Assembly: GCA_932521025.1 (NCBI GenBank) | Contig: OW051472.1 | Span: 3,720,001-3,784,000 of the forward strand | DNA length: 64,000 nt | Direction: 5' to 3' | Origin: Oscheius onirici | Taxonomy: Eukaryota > Nematoda > Chromadorea > Rhabditida > Rhabditidae | Program-made: the position numbers and the translations under genes | Shown: in pieces, positions 23,401 through 32,704 of the stretch | Position numbering within the stretch: the stretch's first letter is position 1 | Layout of the letters: each line of letters opens with the position of its first letter | Notes under the pieces: generated by a model | What the model was told of the DNA's origin: nothing | Database searches by the model: none | What the model saw: only the letters and a program-made list of their open reading frames with translations

Positions 23401-24258
23401 GAGCTCTGGGTTCAAATCCTCGGCCAATACCATACTCTGTCAAAAATTGAGCTCATAGCAGAGAGTCACTAGATCTAGAAGCTTAAACTTTTCCAGTTGC
23501 CACTCCCGTTTTGGCGAGCCAATAAATAAAGATGGCGTGCTATCAGCCAGTATTTATCATAACAAATATTGATATTTGTGGAGCTAAACTTGTCGTTTCC
23601 CTCTTTCCGATGTCTACCTGATGAACAAAATAGGCTAGAGGCAAAAAAGATGTATGCCGAATTATGCTAATTGGGAGGATTGGATAGACATGAATATGAG
23701 AAGAGGTAAGAGAACTTGGTCGAATAGCGTTTGAACAGCTTGAAACACTGATCACGGGTGGGCGAGGGTCAGCAAGAGCCATCTGACTGTCTGTTTGTCT
23801 TCTTCATCCAATGTCAACTTCTTTGAACTAATTTGAACAGTAATGGAAGAGTTCTTGGACTAGTCAAAAAGAACCTCTTGACGTTGTAATATGAAAGACG
23901 CAGCTAAATGAAAATGCGAGGGATAATTGCCTAAATTTACATTGAAAAGGACGTCTAGACGAACGTGCACTGGACCAGTTCAAAAACTATGAGAATAGAA
24001 ACGGAGAACAGGTGAAAACTAATGAAGAAACAACGTCGCCGATGAAAGAAGAACAAACACGGACGTGGGAGCACGGCATGAGATGACGAGGGGACCGAAT
24101 GTACTCTTACATGTTAACACCCAATTATTATAGTTGTTGGGTTGTGTCTTATGAGCTCTCGGAAATGTTATACAGGATCTCATTCAATGTAACTGAGCAT
24201 ATCTCTGGAACATCCCTCAACTTGGATCAAGCGAACTCACTTTGACATAAATCCCATA

Positions 24259-24809
24259 CTTGGGCAGCTCGAGCCGGCTCGGCTCGAGCTTTTTTTCCAA
24301 ATTTCAAATTTTTCTTAGCTTTCTGATCAGTGTTGTGCGGAAATTTCTTCTGCAAAAGTGCGTAACGATTATATATCGTCGTTTTTAGCGTTGTTTTCTT
24401 CAGATTTTCTCTTTTTTTTCCTATTTTTCCTCAATGAACGCTGTCCAAATACACTTGCAAAAAATAAAAACAGAATAAAAATGTTTTGGATAACTAACTT
24501 CGTAGTAACAAGTTTAGGCAAGTCACTATTGGGAGACTTTGCTTCTGCATTCGGTAGTTCCCACACAAGGAATATATGGGAAATAGCACGCAACTTTGGT
24601 ACAGGAAGGGCGTTGCAGATCTGGTGTTGAGTCAACACTGTTGACTAAAACTACCTTGAGAAGAAGTTATCAGGCACTTCGGGGAATTCGAAAAAAAAAA
24701 CTTCATTCTGAAATTTTTGGCTTGGAGTCTCGAGCCGGCTCGGCTCGAAGGGGGTCCGCGAGCCGGCTCGAAAAAAGCTCGAGCCTAAAAATTTCGGCTC
24801 ATGCCCAAG
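24259..24809. mobile_element. Non-autonomous TIR element with CTCGAGCCGG subterminal repeats
   Basis: CTTGGGCA at 24259 and TGCCCAAG at 24809 are inverted ends flanked by TA (24257-24258, 24810-24811). Just inside both ends are stacked palindromic motifs of the type CTCGAGCCGGCTCG. Such motifs are common in hAT-type elements, so the superfamily is unclear and the true ends may extend further out. No transposase remains. Confidence 0.6.
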
Positions 24810-25166
24810 TATACTAGTGATGTCAGTTACACGTATCAAAGCTATCCGCAGATATCTTTTCGAAAATGCGTGTCCTTTTTAAAAGAATACTCTTAGCAAG
24901 TCAAGTAGAAGCTGTAGTTTGACACGTCAAGTAAAGAGATAACAAAAAACAGTCCAAAAGAAGTCCTAAGGAGCGTTGGCGACTGGTATGAGTTCAAAAG
25001 TGTAACTCAAAAGAATGTAAATATAAAATTGAGTATCCTCGATTTTCAAATATAGAAAGGCCAATAAAAGCCATCCAAAAACTTGGATAACTTGGATAAC
25101 TTGGACCGGCAAATAAAACGTACTCATCAAAAATAGAACAGATAGCTTAAAATGCTGAACACGAAG

Positions 25167-25303
25167 TGTCGTAACACGAGAATGTAGACGAGTCAACAGT
25201 TCCAGGCTGTACTTCCAGACACAACTAACACACAATGGTCAAAGATAGCTTGTAGAAACGGGATCAGTTGTGACGCGTCTTGACAGGAAATTCCTCCACA
25301 ACA
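25167..25303 (-). repeat. 3' LTR of the miniature retrotransposon
   Basis: 137-bp copy, about 94% identical by eye to 25932-26070. It contains the end and stop of the internal open frame. Confidence 0.9.
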
Positions 25304-25896
25304 TCTCCCCCACCAGATTGAACGTTCCTCCACATCGTTTTCTTCTTCGGCTTCATGTCCTTGGTCCGTGGTTTCAGCTCCCTGTTCACTTTCGAAAACG
25401 TGATCTTCGTGTCGTCCCTCTTCCTCGACTTCTTCTCCGACTTGGTCTTCTTCTTCGGCACACTCTTCGAATCGCCGTCTTTTCCGAACCTCTTGTACTT
25501 CCATTCACGCTGGATTCGTCTCTTGCCCAGCCACTCAGCCATGTACGACGAGACTCCTCTATTTGACAGCTTCTTCTTATCTTCCACATTCGCTCCACTA
25601 GCTACCACATCCACATCATCTACCGTCTCCACCATCGGCATCTCTTCAGCATCTGTCGAAGAATCGGCTTCGATCATCTCCACTTCCACATCTTCCTCAT
25701 CTTCTTCATCTTCTTCAAAAAAGTTCTCCAGTCCACATCTCCACTTCCACATCTTCTCGATCATCTCTTCTTGATGCTCATTCTGCATCTTTTCGTTACG
25801 TTCCTGCTGCTCCTTCAGCTGCTCCAGCAACATCTTCACTACGTCATCATGAGCTTGTGGAATCGTCTTTTTTGGGGTCGTCTTCCTTGGGGCCAT
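25264..25896 (-). CDS. Gag-like fusion open frame of the miniature LTR element
   Basis: A 210-residue open frame wholly inside the LTR element. The N-terminal part is a coiled coil (VVKMLLEQLKEQQERNEKMQ), typical of the start of nematode and insect Ty3-type Gag. A long acidic stretch (FFEEDEEDEEDVEVE) follows, then a strongly basic Lys/Arg-rich C-terminal part that runs through the polypurine tract into the 3' LTR. The simplest reading is that a large internal deletion joined the Gag start to the tail of Pol; this is an inference. The basic part could bind nucleic acid. No enzymatic motif is present, so mobility would depend on a helper element. It should not be annotated as a host gene. Confidence 0.7.
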   Translation of the reverse strand: MAPRKTTPKKTIPQAHDDVVKMLLEQLKEQQERNEKMQNEHQEEMIEKMWKWRCGLENFFEEDEEDEEDVEVEMIEADSSTDAEEMPMVETVDDVDVVASGANVEDKKKLSNRGVSSYMAEWLGKRRIQREWKYKRFGKDGDSKSVPKKKTKSEKKSRKRDDTKITFSKVNRELKPRTKDMKPKKKTMWRNVQSGGGDVVEEFPVKTRHN

Positions 25897-25931
25897 CCTT
25901 CCACGGTAGTTCTACTTCCTAGATCGCCAGT

Positions 25932-26070
25932 TGTTGTAACACGAGAATGTAGACGAGCCAACAGTTCTACACTTTACTTCCAGACACAACTAACACACAA
26001 TGGTCACAAAGATAGCTTGCAGAAACGGGATCAGTTGTGACACGTCTTGACAGGAAATCCCTCCACAACA
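25932..26070 (-). repeat. 5' LTR of the miniature retrotransposon
   Basis: 139-bp copy with TG and CA ends. It differs from the other LTR by a few substitutions and a two-base indel, so the insertion is fairly recent but not new. Confidence 0.9.
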
Positions 26071-27707
26071 CGAAGAAATATACAGGAAGAAGGCAGCTGC
26101 CAAGAATGAACTCATGTGCCAGGAATAGCGAATGAGGAAGGGGTCGTCGTAACCAAGGAACTTCAGGTCACTTTTCGAGATCAGTTTGCAAGTCGGCTGC
26201 ACAAACTAAAAGGCACTTTTCGGGGGAGCAAATAGGATACGAGAAGAGGACACTCTCGAGAGACTGTTGTGTGACAAAAGACACCTGAGCGGCAATTGGA
26301 GAAAGAGTGGCTACAATTCGGACGTTTGACATCAATTGACTGAAAGGATAAAGATCAGACTCTTAATTATCAATGCCCCTTGGAACTGAGTTCGGAAATT
26401 CGTAAACAACACGCATGGAGGACAATTATTGAAATAAGGGAGGGAACTCCGGACTAATGTATGCCGACGGTGTGTGGCCGAAAACAAGAAAAAGATGTTA
26501 TTTCCCACGTCTTTGCAGAAAGGCATCAACATAAGGGAAGTATGGACAAGGAGTCAGAGAAGTTGGGGGAAGTCTTGAAGATCTAAAGTTTGCACCTCAA
26601 AAACTTGTTCCAACTTCCAACGGAATGGTCAGTTTTTTAGTTAATAACAATAAGTTTTTTTACGTTCTCAACGAAAGACCAATTGAAGGAAGAGAATTTA
26701 AGTTTTGCCTAGAATATAGGCAAAGTTGAGGGAGAGAAATCTTAAGTGAGAGGAAGGTTCCCTTCAAATAATTGTGTGAGATGATTCAATCAGATAGTGT
26801 CCCCCTAATTCCTCTGTAATTAGTTCTTGTCCGATTCTGGAAATAGAAGCTTAGAGTCCGTGTTCGTAATCCTAGCAATCAGTCCTCGACGCTTGATCAG
26901 TCTGCTCTAACTATTCAAAAGACGTCAAACTGTATAAACAACAGGTGAAAAACATTTCTGTGTGAAAAAAAACTATTGAAAAAAACAAATCTCTGAGAGC
27001 TCAAGAGGGGCTATCGGAAATAGCCTACTTTTGGAGAGAACGGAAGTTCACCGTTGTCGTGTTCACCAGCAAAATCCGTTCGCGATTATCCGCAAATTCA
27101 TACAAAGGGAGAGTATAGGTTCTATTAATAACCAGTAGGAGTCTCGTCAAAACAGCAAAGATCTTCCGAACTACGAGACCCTCTTCTGCCTCGTCCCAAT
27201 CAAATCAGGAGCTTCTCTTCTCAATTGGAATTAGACGGGAGGTCGGAGTCGAAACAAGACCCCTGGAGGACAGAAGGACTGCAGAGTTCAGTGGGCTTTT
27301 TTAGAGAGCGGAACGCTTGATCAACAATTAGCCTAATACCCGAGGGGCTGTGTCGATTTTGACGAGTCTGTTCCGTTGTTCAGAGTGAAAAGTTTCAATC
27401 AACAGAGGGTGTTGAAGGGACCAATAATCAGCCAAACAAAACAACTCACAATACTTTTGACGGATTGTTGAAAACTGGAGGCAGTTCTTTATAATTCTTG
27501 TCAATAACCACAAAGGAGACATCATCAAGCAGATCCTCGGAAAGGTAGAAGTCTGCAACAAAGAGATTCAAAGATTTTCTTGCTATTCTTCTAACAACAC
27601 GTTTTTTTGCATTCCGTATACCTCTGGTATCTTCTTGTCCAGCAATTCTTCTCATCTTCGCAGTGCTTCCGTATTTACATAAAAACATTTCGAATTTGCA
27701 GTCCAAA

Positions 27708-28905
27708 ATGGTTCTGATGTTTTCCCAGCTCACATTTGCATATGTTCCCCCATTTGCATTCCTATCTTTTTGTTATCGAATGATTTCCAGCACTATTTTT
27801 CGTCTCACAATCTTTTCAGTTGTTTCTATTGTATTTGTTTATGTCATCTTCATGATCGGTACTCCAATCGGAATAGGTTTGTTCAACATCGAATAGTTTG
27901 ATGAATAGTTTAGAAATACCGGAATATATGCTGCTGAGGAAAGATACCAAGCTCCCGAAGAAGTTTTTGAAGTTGTATAAAGAACAGGTATAGGCTTGTA
28001 TTTGATCCACATTCGGTGATTAGGTGGAAGAGAGACAGCGCTGGCTGAAGCAGATACTATTCTCTCCAAACAGTTCAGACGGCTACATGTGGCTCTATGA
28101 CAATCTCGTCCCGGAAGTCTACTGTCCTCAGGTGGTCAGACTTGGAAACAATAATGGCGGGAAGTGGATTTGTAATCCTTGGAGGTTGAAAAACTCTGCT
28201 TTGAAAAATGTTTAGACTTCCCGACCAGTGCAACATTCTTTCTCTCGGTCTTCACGAGGAGACTTCCTTCGAGAAGCATCTTCAGCAAATGACGAGCCAA
28301 AGGTGTCGATTGAAGGGCTTCGACAAGGTTTGAAGCTTTTATACGATAGTTTGACAAGATTATAGAATACTCCTAGCAATGAGACAAGAATACAGTTTCT
28401 GTCAATGAACGGAGCTGCTGAACAGGCGGAAATAAGCAAATACACCAATGAGGACAAGTTTGTTTCAAAGTCGAAGTTCTAACAACAGTTCAGAGGCCGA
28501 TACACGATTGAAGATCTGCTCGAAGAAAGAGACATCGAAAGAGTAGAAATCTTGAAGATGGACATAGAGGAGGCCGAGTTGGCCACTCTTTCAGCCTTCC
28601 TAGAACACCATATGGTTTTTCGCAATAACAACGTTCTGTAAAAGCATCTATAGGTTTCCCAGTTGGTAGTGAAGGTCTATGGCTCTTCTGAACAGATGCT
28701 TCGTCTGATCATTCAACTCTCAGACTCGAGTTATTGGCTGTTCCACAATCAAATAGACGGAAAAGATCACAGAAGTTGTGAGTTCTCGTTCATACACGAG
28801 ACAGCCTTCAGAAGGTAATTGATTTCCATTCCAAACAAACAGAAACACTTCAGATACGGAGTGCAGATCCTCGCCCGCTATCTGAACCTCGCCAATAGAA
28901 CTTAA
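27708..28905 (+). CDS. METTL24/FkbM-like methyltransferase, type II membrane protein
   Basis: About 300 residues from some eight short exons. The N-terminal part has one hydrophobic anchor (TIFRLTIFSVVSIVFVYVIF) and the rest is luminal or extracellular. After EERQRWLKQIL come DGYMWLYDNLVPEVYCPQVV, then GNNNGGKWICNPWRLPDQCN and ILSLGLHEETSFEKHL. This order (Tyr-Cys-Pro, Gly-Gly-Lys, Cys, then the S-adenosylmethionine-binding loop) fits Methyltransf_21/METTL24 relatives. The later motif EILKMDIEEAELATL corresponds to the family's KIDIEGAE. The loop is LSLGLHEETSF rather than the usual SFGIxxDxSF, so binding may be altered. The start at 27708 lies 6 bp after a TTTGCAG acceptor; Met 27780 is an alternative. 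The substrate is unknown. The stop (28903-28905) is 46 bp from the convergent neighbour. Confidence 0.75.
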
Positions 28906-28951
28906 GACTTACACGTAAATGTATTTATTCTTTGAAAGAAGGATTTCCACG

Positions 28952-29545
28952 CTAGACAATCACAGGAGGACTCGTCGAATCGGAAATGCAGAAGACGAAG
29001 ATTGCTCCTCCGATGGCGATCAGACAGACGCCTACGACTCCGATCAGAATGACCCAGATAGCTGTGGAATTTTTTAGAAAGAGCTTCTTCTGCGTGATGA
29101 TCCCACCGACTTTCATCACTGGGCCCGGCGGTTCCATCTCTTCCTCCTTTTGGATGTAGATCTTGTGCTCTTCGTCTTTCCAAGGTCCTTCGGGGAGCAG
29201 ATTGATGACGACTCGTTCAGTCGTCCGATTCTGATACTCTTGGATCCATTGGCTGTTGCACATGTCCTCCTCTCGACAGCAGTTCATTCCACGACAGCGT
29301 TTCAAGCAGCCAAAGTAGAAATTTGTTGAATCGGGATGCCTGATCGACCAGCAGGCACACGACTGTTTCGACTGACATCGGACTTTGTAGAACTCTTCGA
29401 ATTGGGCCGTCTGATTCGGGTGGATCAGGTACTTGCCTGTAAGGGTTTGATGGTTTTAAAAGAAGTAGAAATAACCTCTGTAGCAGAGAAGAGCATGGCT
29501 GTGGTAGAAGTAGACGACGACGAGTAGCAGCCTCCCGAAAGTCAT
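28952..29545 (-). CDS. Cysteine-rich type I membrane protein
   Basis: Two exons (29476-29545 and 28952-29436) give about 180 residues. The N-terminus is a signal peptide (MTFGRLLLVVVYFYHSHALL). The ectodomain carries paired cysteines (VRCQSKQSCACWS, then GCLKRCRGMNCCREEDMC). A juxtamembrane acidic segment is followed by a single membrane helix (AIWVILIGVVGVCLIAIGGA) very close to the C-terminus. The tail is only about a dozen residues (SDSTSPPVIV). I do not recognise the domain; cysteine density suggests a small disulfide-bonded module. It is divergent from the plus-strand membrane gene at 29637, with 91 bp between the two ATGs, so the promoters must overlap. Confidence 0.7.
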
Positions 29546-29636
29546 TGTTCGAATTGAAATTGTTTTTTTATCAATCAAATTATAAAATACTAACAAATAA
29601 AAGTTACAAAAAGAATTCAACAATTTTGTGAAAGTG
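29546..29636. promoter_or_regulatory. Candidate bidirectional promoter
   Basis: This 91-bp AT-rich gap separates the ATGs of two divergent membrane-protein genes. It contains a TATAAAATA motif near 29581. Any start site for either gene must lie in it, unless an upstream exon was missed. Confidence 0.5.
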
Positions 29637-30176
29637 ATGCCGTCGAAATATCCCGAACAAACGCCTCTTCTCGTCAAAATAGACACCGAGGTCGAGTACA
29701 TTCGACCAGCAAAAAAGAAATCTCTCTGTAATTCGGCAGAAGAACGAGCCAAACAGCTCAAATCGCTCTTTGTCAAGCTCTTGCTCTACATTTTGGTAGT
29801 TGCCATCCTGACAGTTCTCGTCTTTTTTGCTGGAACCTACGGACAAAGTGTTGTGAGAAGGAACTTGAAGATGGTCGCCAGATCATGGGATCCCAAGAAA
29901 CCCAGATGGTTCCAGCTGTTTCGAGTTGCTCCAGGAATTGAAAATGGGCCGGATAGATTCCGGAATCTAACCTATCCCGACTGTATTTCAGTCGAAGTTC
30001 GGTCTTGGCATGAGATCAACGCCGCTGACTTCAAATGGCTCGAAAAGTACAAAATGAATGAGACGGCTTACCAAAGGGATGTCTTTGCGATGACTCTACC
30101 CTCCCAAGATGTGGCCACCGTACTCTGTCCTCCCTCGACTTATCTGGGAGAAGAACTACCAGTCGACTTCAATTGA
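29637..30176 (+). CDS. Single-pass membrane protein, single exon
   Basis: An uninterrupted frame of 179 residues, which is rare here. A cytoplasmic N-terminus (MPSKYPEQTPLLVKIDTEVE) contains basic patches. One membrane helix (LLLYILVVAILTVLVFFAGT) follows near residues 48-70. The C-terminal 110 residues are probably extracellular; they contain N-glycosylation sequons (NLT, NET), two cysteines (one in YPDCIS, one in LCPPS) and several Trp. Topology is therefore type II. I do not recognise the domain. The in-frame GTG at 29628 is ignored in favour of ATG 29637. It ends 40 bp from the convergent neighbour at 30217. Confidence 0.65.
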   Translation: MPSKYPEQTPLLVKIDTEVEYIRPAKKKSLCNSAEERAKQLKSLFVKLLLYILVVAILTVLVFFAGTYGQSVVRRNLKMVARSWDPKKPRWFQLFRVAPGIENGPDRFRNLTYPDCISVEVRSWHEINAADFKWLEKYKMNETAYQRDVFAMTLPSQDVATVLCPPSTYLGEELPVDFN

Positions 30177-30216
30177 ACAAGAAAGAAAAAAAATGAAGAT
30201 TTCGCTTTATTTCTCT

Positions 30217-30802
30217 CTAACAAGTACTACTTCTCCTCAAGGGAATCTTTCGAGGAGTTCTAGCGGGGGCGTACGGATAAAGGGTGACGAATCGTCGTGT
30301 TCCGTGCTTGCAGACTACGATATAGGCGAAACAGGTGCAGAAGGAGAGCAAAAAGGCGCCGAGCAGAAAACAGACAGAAGTCATGGCATCATCAGACGAA
30401 TCGAAATACTGAAACTTGGCTTGTTTTATGGGGTAAAACAAAAATTACCACCATTATGAGAAGAAGATGAGACGGGTAATCTCTGCTAGATAGAGGTAGT
30501 CATGGAGACGACCGAGGATGGGTAGCAGATTAGAAGACAAGTTATACCATTACCTCGCCGAAAAGAGGACTTTCTGGTGGTGGACCAGCATAGACGACTT
30601 CAGAAGTTCTTCGGATGGAGCCCTAACTGACAAAGTTCTAAAATGAGTCAGAACTCACTGGTACGGACTGGAACATGTTAACAAAGAAGTGTACACGGTA
30701 GATGGCCCAACAGAGATAGGCAAAGACGCAACTCAGAAGGATAGCTACCCAGATGTAAATTATCGGTTCTGGATCGTTGTAGAGGCTCCAGTTGGAAAAC
30801 AT
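30217..30802 (-). CDS. Small protein with two predicted membrane helices
   Basis: Three exons are proposed. Exon 1 starts MFSNWSLYNDPEPIIYIWVA and encodes a first helix (YIWVAILLSCVFAYLCWAIY). A 36-bp intron (30623-30658) leads to GSIRRTSEVVYAGPPPESPL. A longer intron, about 130 bp, joins to YFDSSDDAMTSVCFLLGAFL, the start of a second helix, followed by a basic tail ending in RRSSTC. The frame is kept through both joins, but the second join is the least certain; the last exon could belong to another short gene. No family recognised. The close packing with its three neighbours suggests shared regulation. Confidence 0.5.
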
Positions 30803-31176
30803 TTGGACTAGCGAGGAAGCAGGAGATTGTCTCCTGTTATGAGAGAGAGAATTTGTATTTTTTGGCATGAAACCCGAGATTCGACAAGATTGAAAGAAAT
30901 CTGGAACAGCCATAGAGGAAAAGAATATATCAATTTTCTTTTTTTTGATGATTGTACACTCTTCCTTTCACGAACAATGAAGTACCGAACAACTGGGCTA
31001 GTCAAAGAATGCTTCTGATGAACAAACCATATTCTATATCAAGATGATTCAACAGGTAGTCCGTTCAGTCCATTCTCATCGACGGGAGACACTTATACGA
31101 TGGGAATTTCTATCGACTCAAAGAAGGACAACAAAGGCATAGCCAAGTTTTATTCCCAGAACCATTTTTCGGTCAT

Positions 31177-31778
31177 TTAGGCGGTAGCAGTGGCGGCGGC
31201 TGGCTCAGCAACGGAAGCAGCGGTCTCGCCAACGGCGGGAACGGCGGCAGGAGCAACAGTGGTCTCAACGGCATTCTTCACCAGCTCCTCCGGCTTCTTC
31301 TCGTCATGTTTCTTGTCTACGTGAGCGGGTCTGGTCTTTCTGTCCTCGTCCTTCTTCTCTCCGTGCTTCTTGAATCCCTGAGGAGCAGCGATCTTCTCCT
31401 TCTTGTCCTCTTCCTTCTTTTCGTGGAGCTTGGTCAAGAACTCGTGGTGTTTCTTGGCTCCGCGTTCGAACTTGGCGACCAAGATGTCGATGATACGAGA
31501 CTCGAAAATGGCATCGTTGACCAACTTCTGGAAGACAGATACCTGAAATGGCAGTTACTATCCTCAAAGAATACTCTCACAATGCTGGGCTTGTGCTCTC
31601 CCTTTTGTTGCTTGTGTTCTCCGTCCTTGTGATGGCGAGTGCAACGGGTCTTACCTTCTCCAGAGACAGCAACAGTGGTCGATTCGACCTCTCCAATCTT
31701 GGCTGTGGTGGTGGCTTCGTCAGCGGCGTAGACGGCGACTCCGAGGAGGAAGAGAGCTGCGAGAGAAGAGAACTGCAT
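31177..31778 (-). CDS. Secreted lysine- and alanine-rich protein
   Basis: Two exons (31581-31778 and 31177-31542) give about 187 residues. The signal peptide is MQFSSLAALFLLGVAVYAAD. A His/Lys-rich section (RCTRHHKDGEHKQQKGEHKP) and a helical segment (VFQKLVNDAIFESRIIDILV) follow. Next is a long charged stretch rich in Lys, Glu and His (KKHHEFLTKLHEKKEEDKKE and similar). The C-terminus is an Ala/Val/Thr-rich tail (VPAVGETAASVAEPAAATAT). Only one cysteine lies beyond the signal peptide. The composition resembles secreted structural or surface-coat proteins, but no family is recognised. A TATA box (31815-31821) lies 37 bp upstream of the ATG, unlike the housekeeping genes in this window. Confidence 0.65.
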
Positions 31779-31814
31779 GACCGAGCTTGATATCTCTCTC
31801 GACTCGGACAACTC

Positions 31815-31821
31815 TTTTATA
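31815..31821 (-). promoter_or_regulatory. TATA box of the lysine-rich secreted protein gene
   Basis: The minus strand reads CCATATAAAAGAG 37 bp before the ATG at 31778, implying a very short 5' leader. Confidence 0.55.
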
Positions 31822-32704
31822 TGGAGAAAAGCTCGGTTTAGGTGGGAAATGAAGGCGCAGATGACGATCATAAAGAGATGAAATGACCGCATTGTCTACG
31901 AGGATATGGTGAAGGAGATGACTCGTATCTCTGATCTGTGGTTCAAGTCAGAAGAGTAGAAAGCTTGAACGTCCAGCTGGTCAACTTCGAGGACTTCTCA
32001 TTTCAATCTAATACAAGAGTATCCCGAGAAAGAGAGAAAACCAACAGGTGAATTAAATATTTAGTTTCTGAAAATAGACTGTCGTAAACGACTCATTATC
32101 AGATGAGGTGATCGGATGGGTTCAGTCAACGGTATGTGATCCTATTTATTCTGGTTATTTGGCGGTTCCGCCTGATCAACTAGATAAAAGTTCCACTTTC
32201 CCGAGAGAAAAGAAAGACTTTTCGTTGGTATCTTTTATTTATAGATATTTCTCTGCGTTTCGGTTCAGATGATCCGTAGCTTCCGAAACGCACTTTTAGT
32301 GGAGTTTCCTGAAAATTGGAAAAGCCGATTAAACTTATCGGAGACCACGAAATGTCTTCCTGAAAATTATTTTCAACATAAGTTTATTTGCATATACCCA
32401 TCTAAAAACATCACAATTTCCGAGCATGATCACACGAAGTAGAAGAAGCACTGCAACGAGTACTGTAAAACAGCATGGTGGCAGTGTAAAATGAGAGTGA
32501 AACTCCGTGAAAAGAAGGAACAAGGCAAACGAAAAACCGGGATGGAATGAGGATAATAAAGAGAGGAAGAAAGGGAAGTAAGAAAGGGGAAACTAGGAGA
32601 ATAAAGACTAGAAATTCGGGACAAATAGTGAGCTCAAAATAGACATACTTTATAACAATCTAACCCGTCTTGGAAATATGTATAAATAGGAGAGAAATCT
32701 ACTG
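31822..32704. other. Intergenic stretch, nothing recognised
   Basis: No exon, repeat or RNA gene can be supported. It separates the secreted-protein gene from the 3' end of the PNUTS gene. Confidence 0.4.

Larger units (their letters stand above)
25167..26070 (-). mobile_element. Complete miniature LTR retrotransposon (904 bp)
   Basis: Direct repeats at 25167-25303 (137 bp) and 25932-26070 (139 bp) start with TG and end with CA, as LTRs do. The same 5-bp target duplication, CGAAG, flanks the element at 25162-25166 and 26071-26075. Read on the minus strand, a primer-binding site starting TGGCGATC lies two bases inside the 5' LTR (25912-25929). A polypurine run (GGTGGGGGAGA) ends directly at the 3' LTR. 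Only one short open frame lies between them; there is no protease, reverse transcriptase, RNase H or integrase. This is a non-autonomous TRIM/LARD-like derivative of a Ty3 or BEL-type parent. Confidence 0.92.
20444..27707. other. 7.3-kb stretch without recognisable host genes
   Basis: I find no spliceable conserved gene here on either strand. The transposable elements at 24259-24809 and 25167-26070 are listed separately. Scattered short frames (for example 21107-21508, 22889-23251, 27446-27733) match nothing I know and lack consistent splice sites. A TATA-like run (ATATATATAAAAGG) lies near 23290. The stretch could hold regulatory DNA, a non-coding RNA or lineage-specific genes. Confidence 0.4.

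Noticed and set aside
23385-23430. tRNA or tRNA-derived SINE (GGGTTCAAATCC resembles a Pol III B box)
   Set aside because: No matching acceptor stem or A box could be placed at the right distance, and the T stem is imperfect.
25264-25896. Host gene for an acidic/basic nuclear-like protein
   Set aside because: The frame lies between two LTRs with a 5-bp TSD, begins just after a primer-binding site and ends inside the other LTR, so it belongs to a retrotransposon.
27446-27733. 95-codon minus-strand frame divergent from the METTL24-like gene
   Set aside because: It overlaps the start region of the plus-strand gene and matches nothing I know; the plus-strand model has better support.
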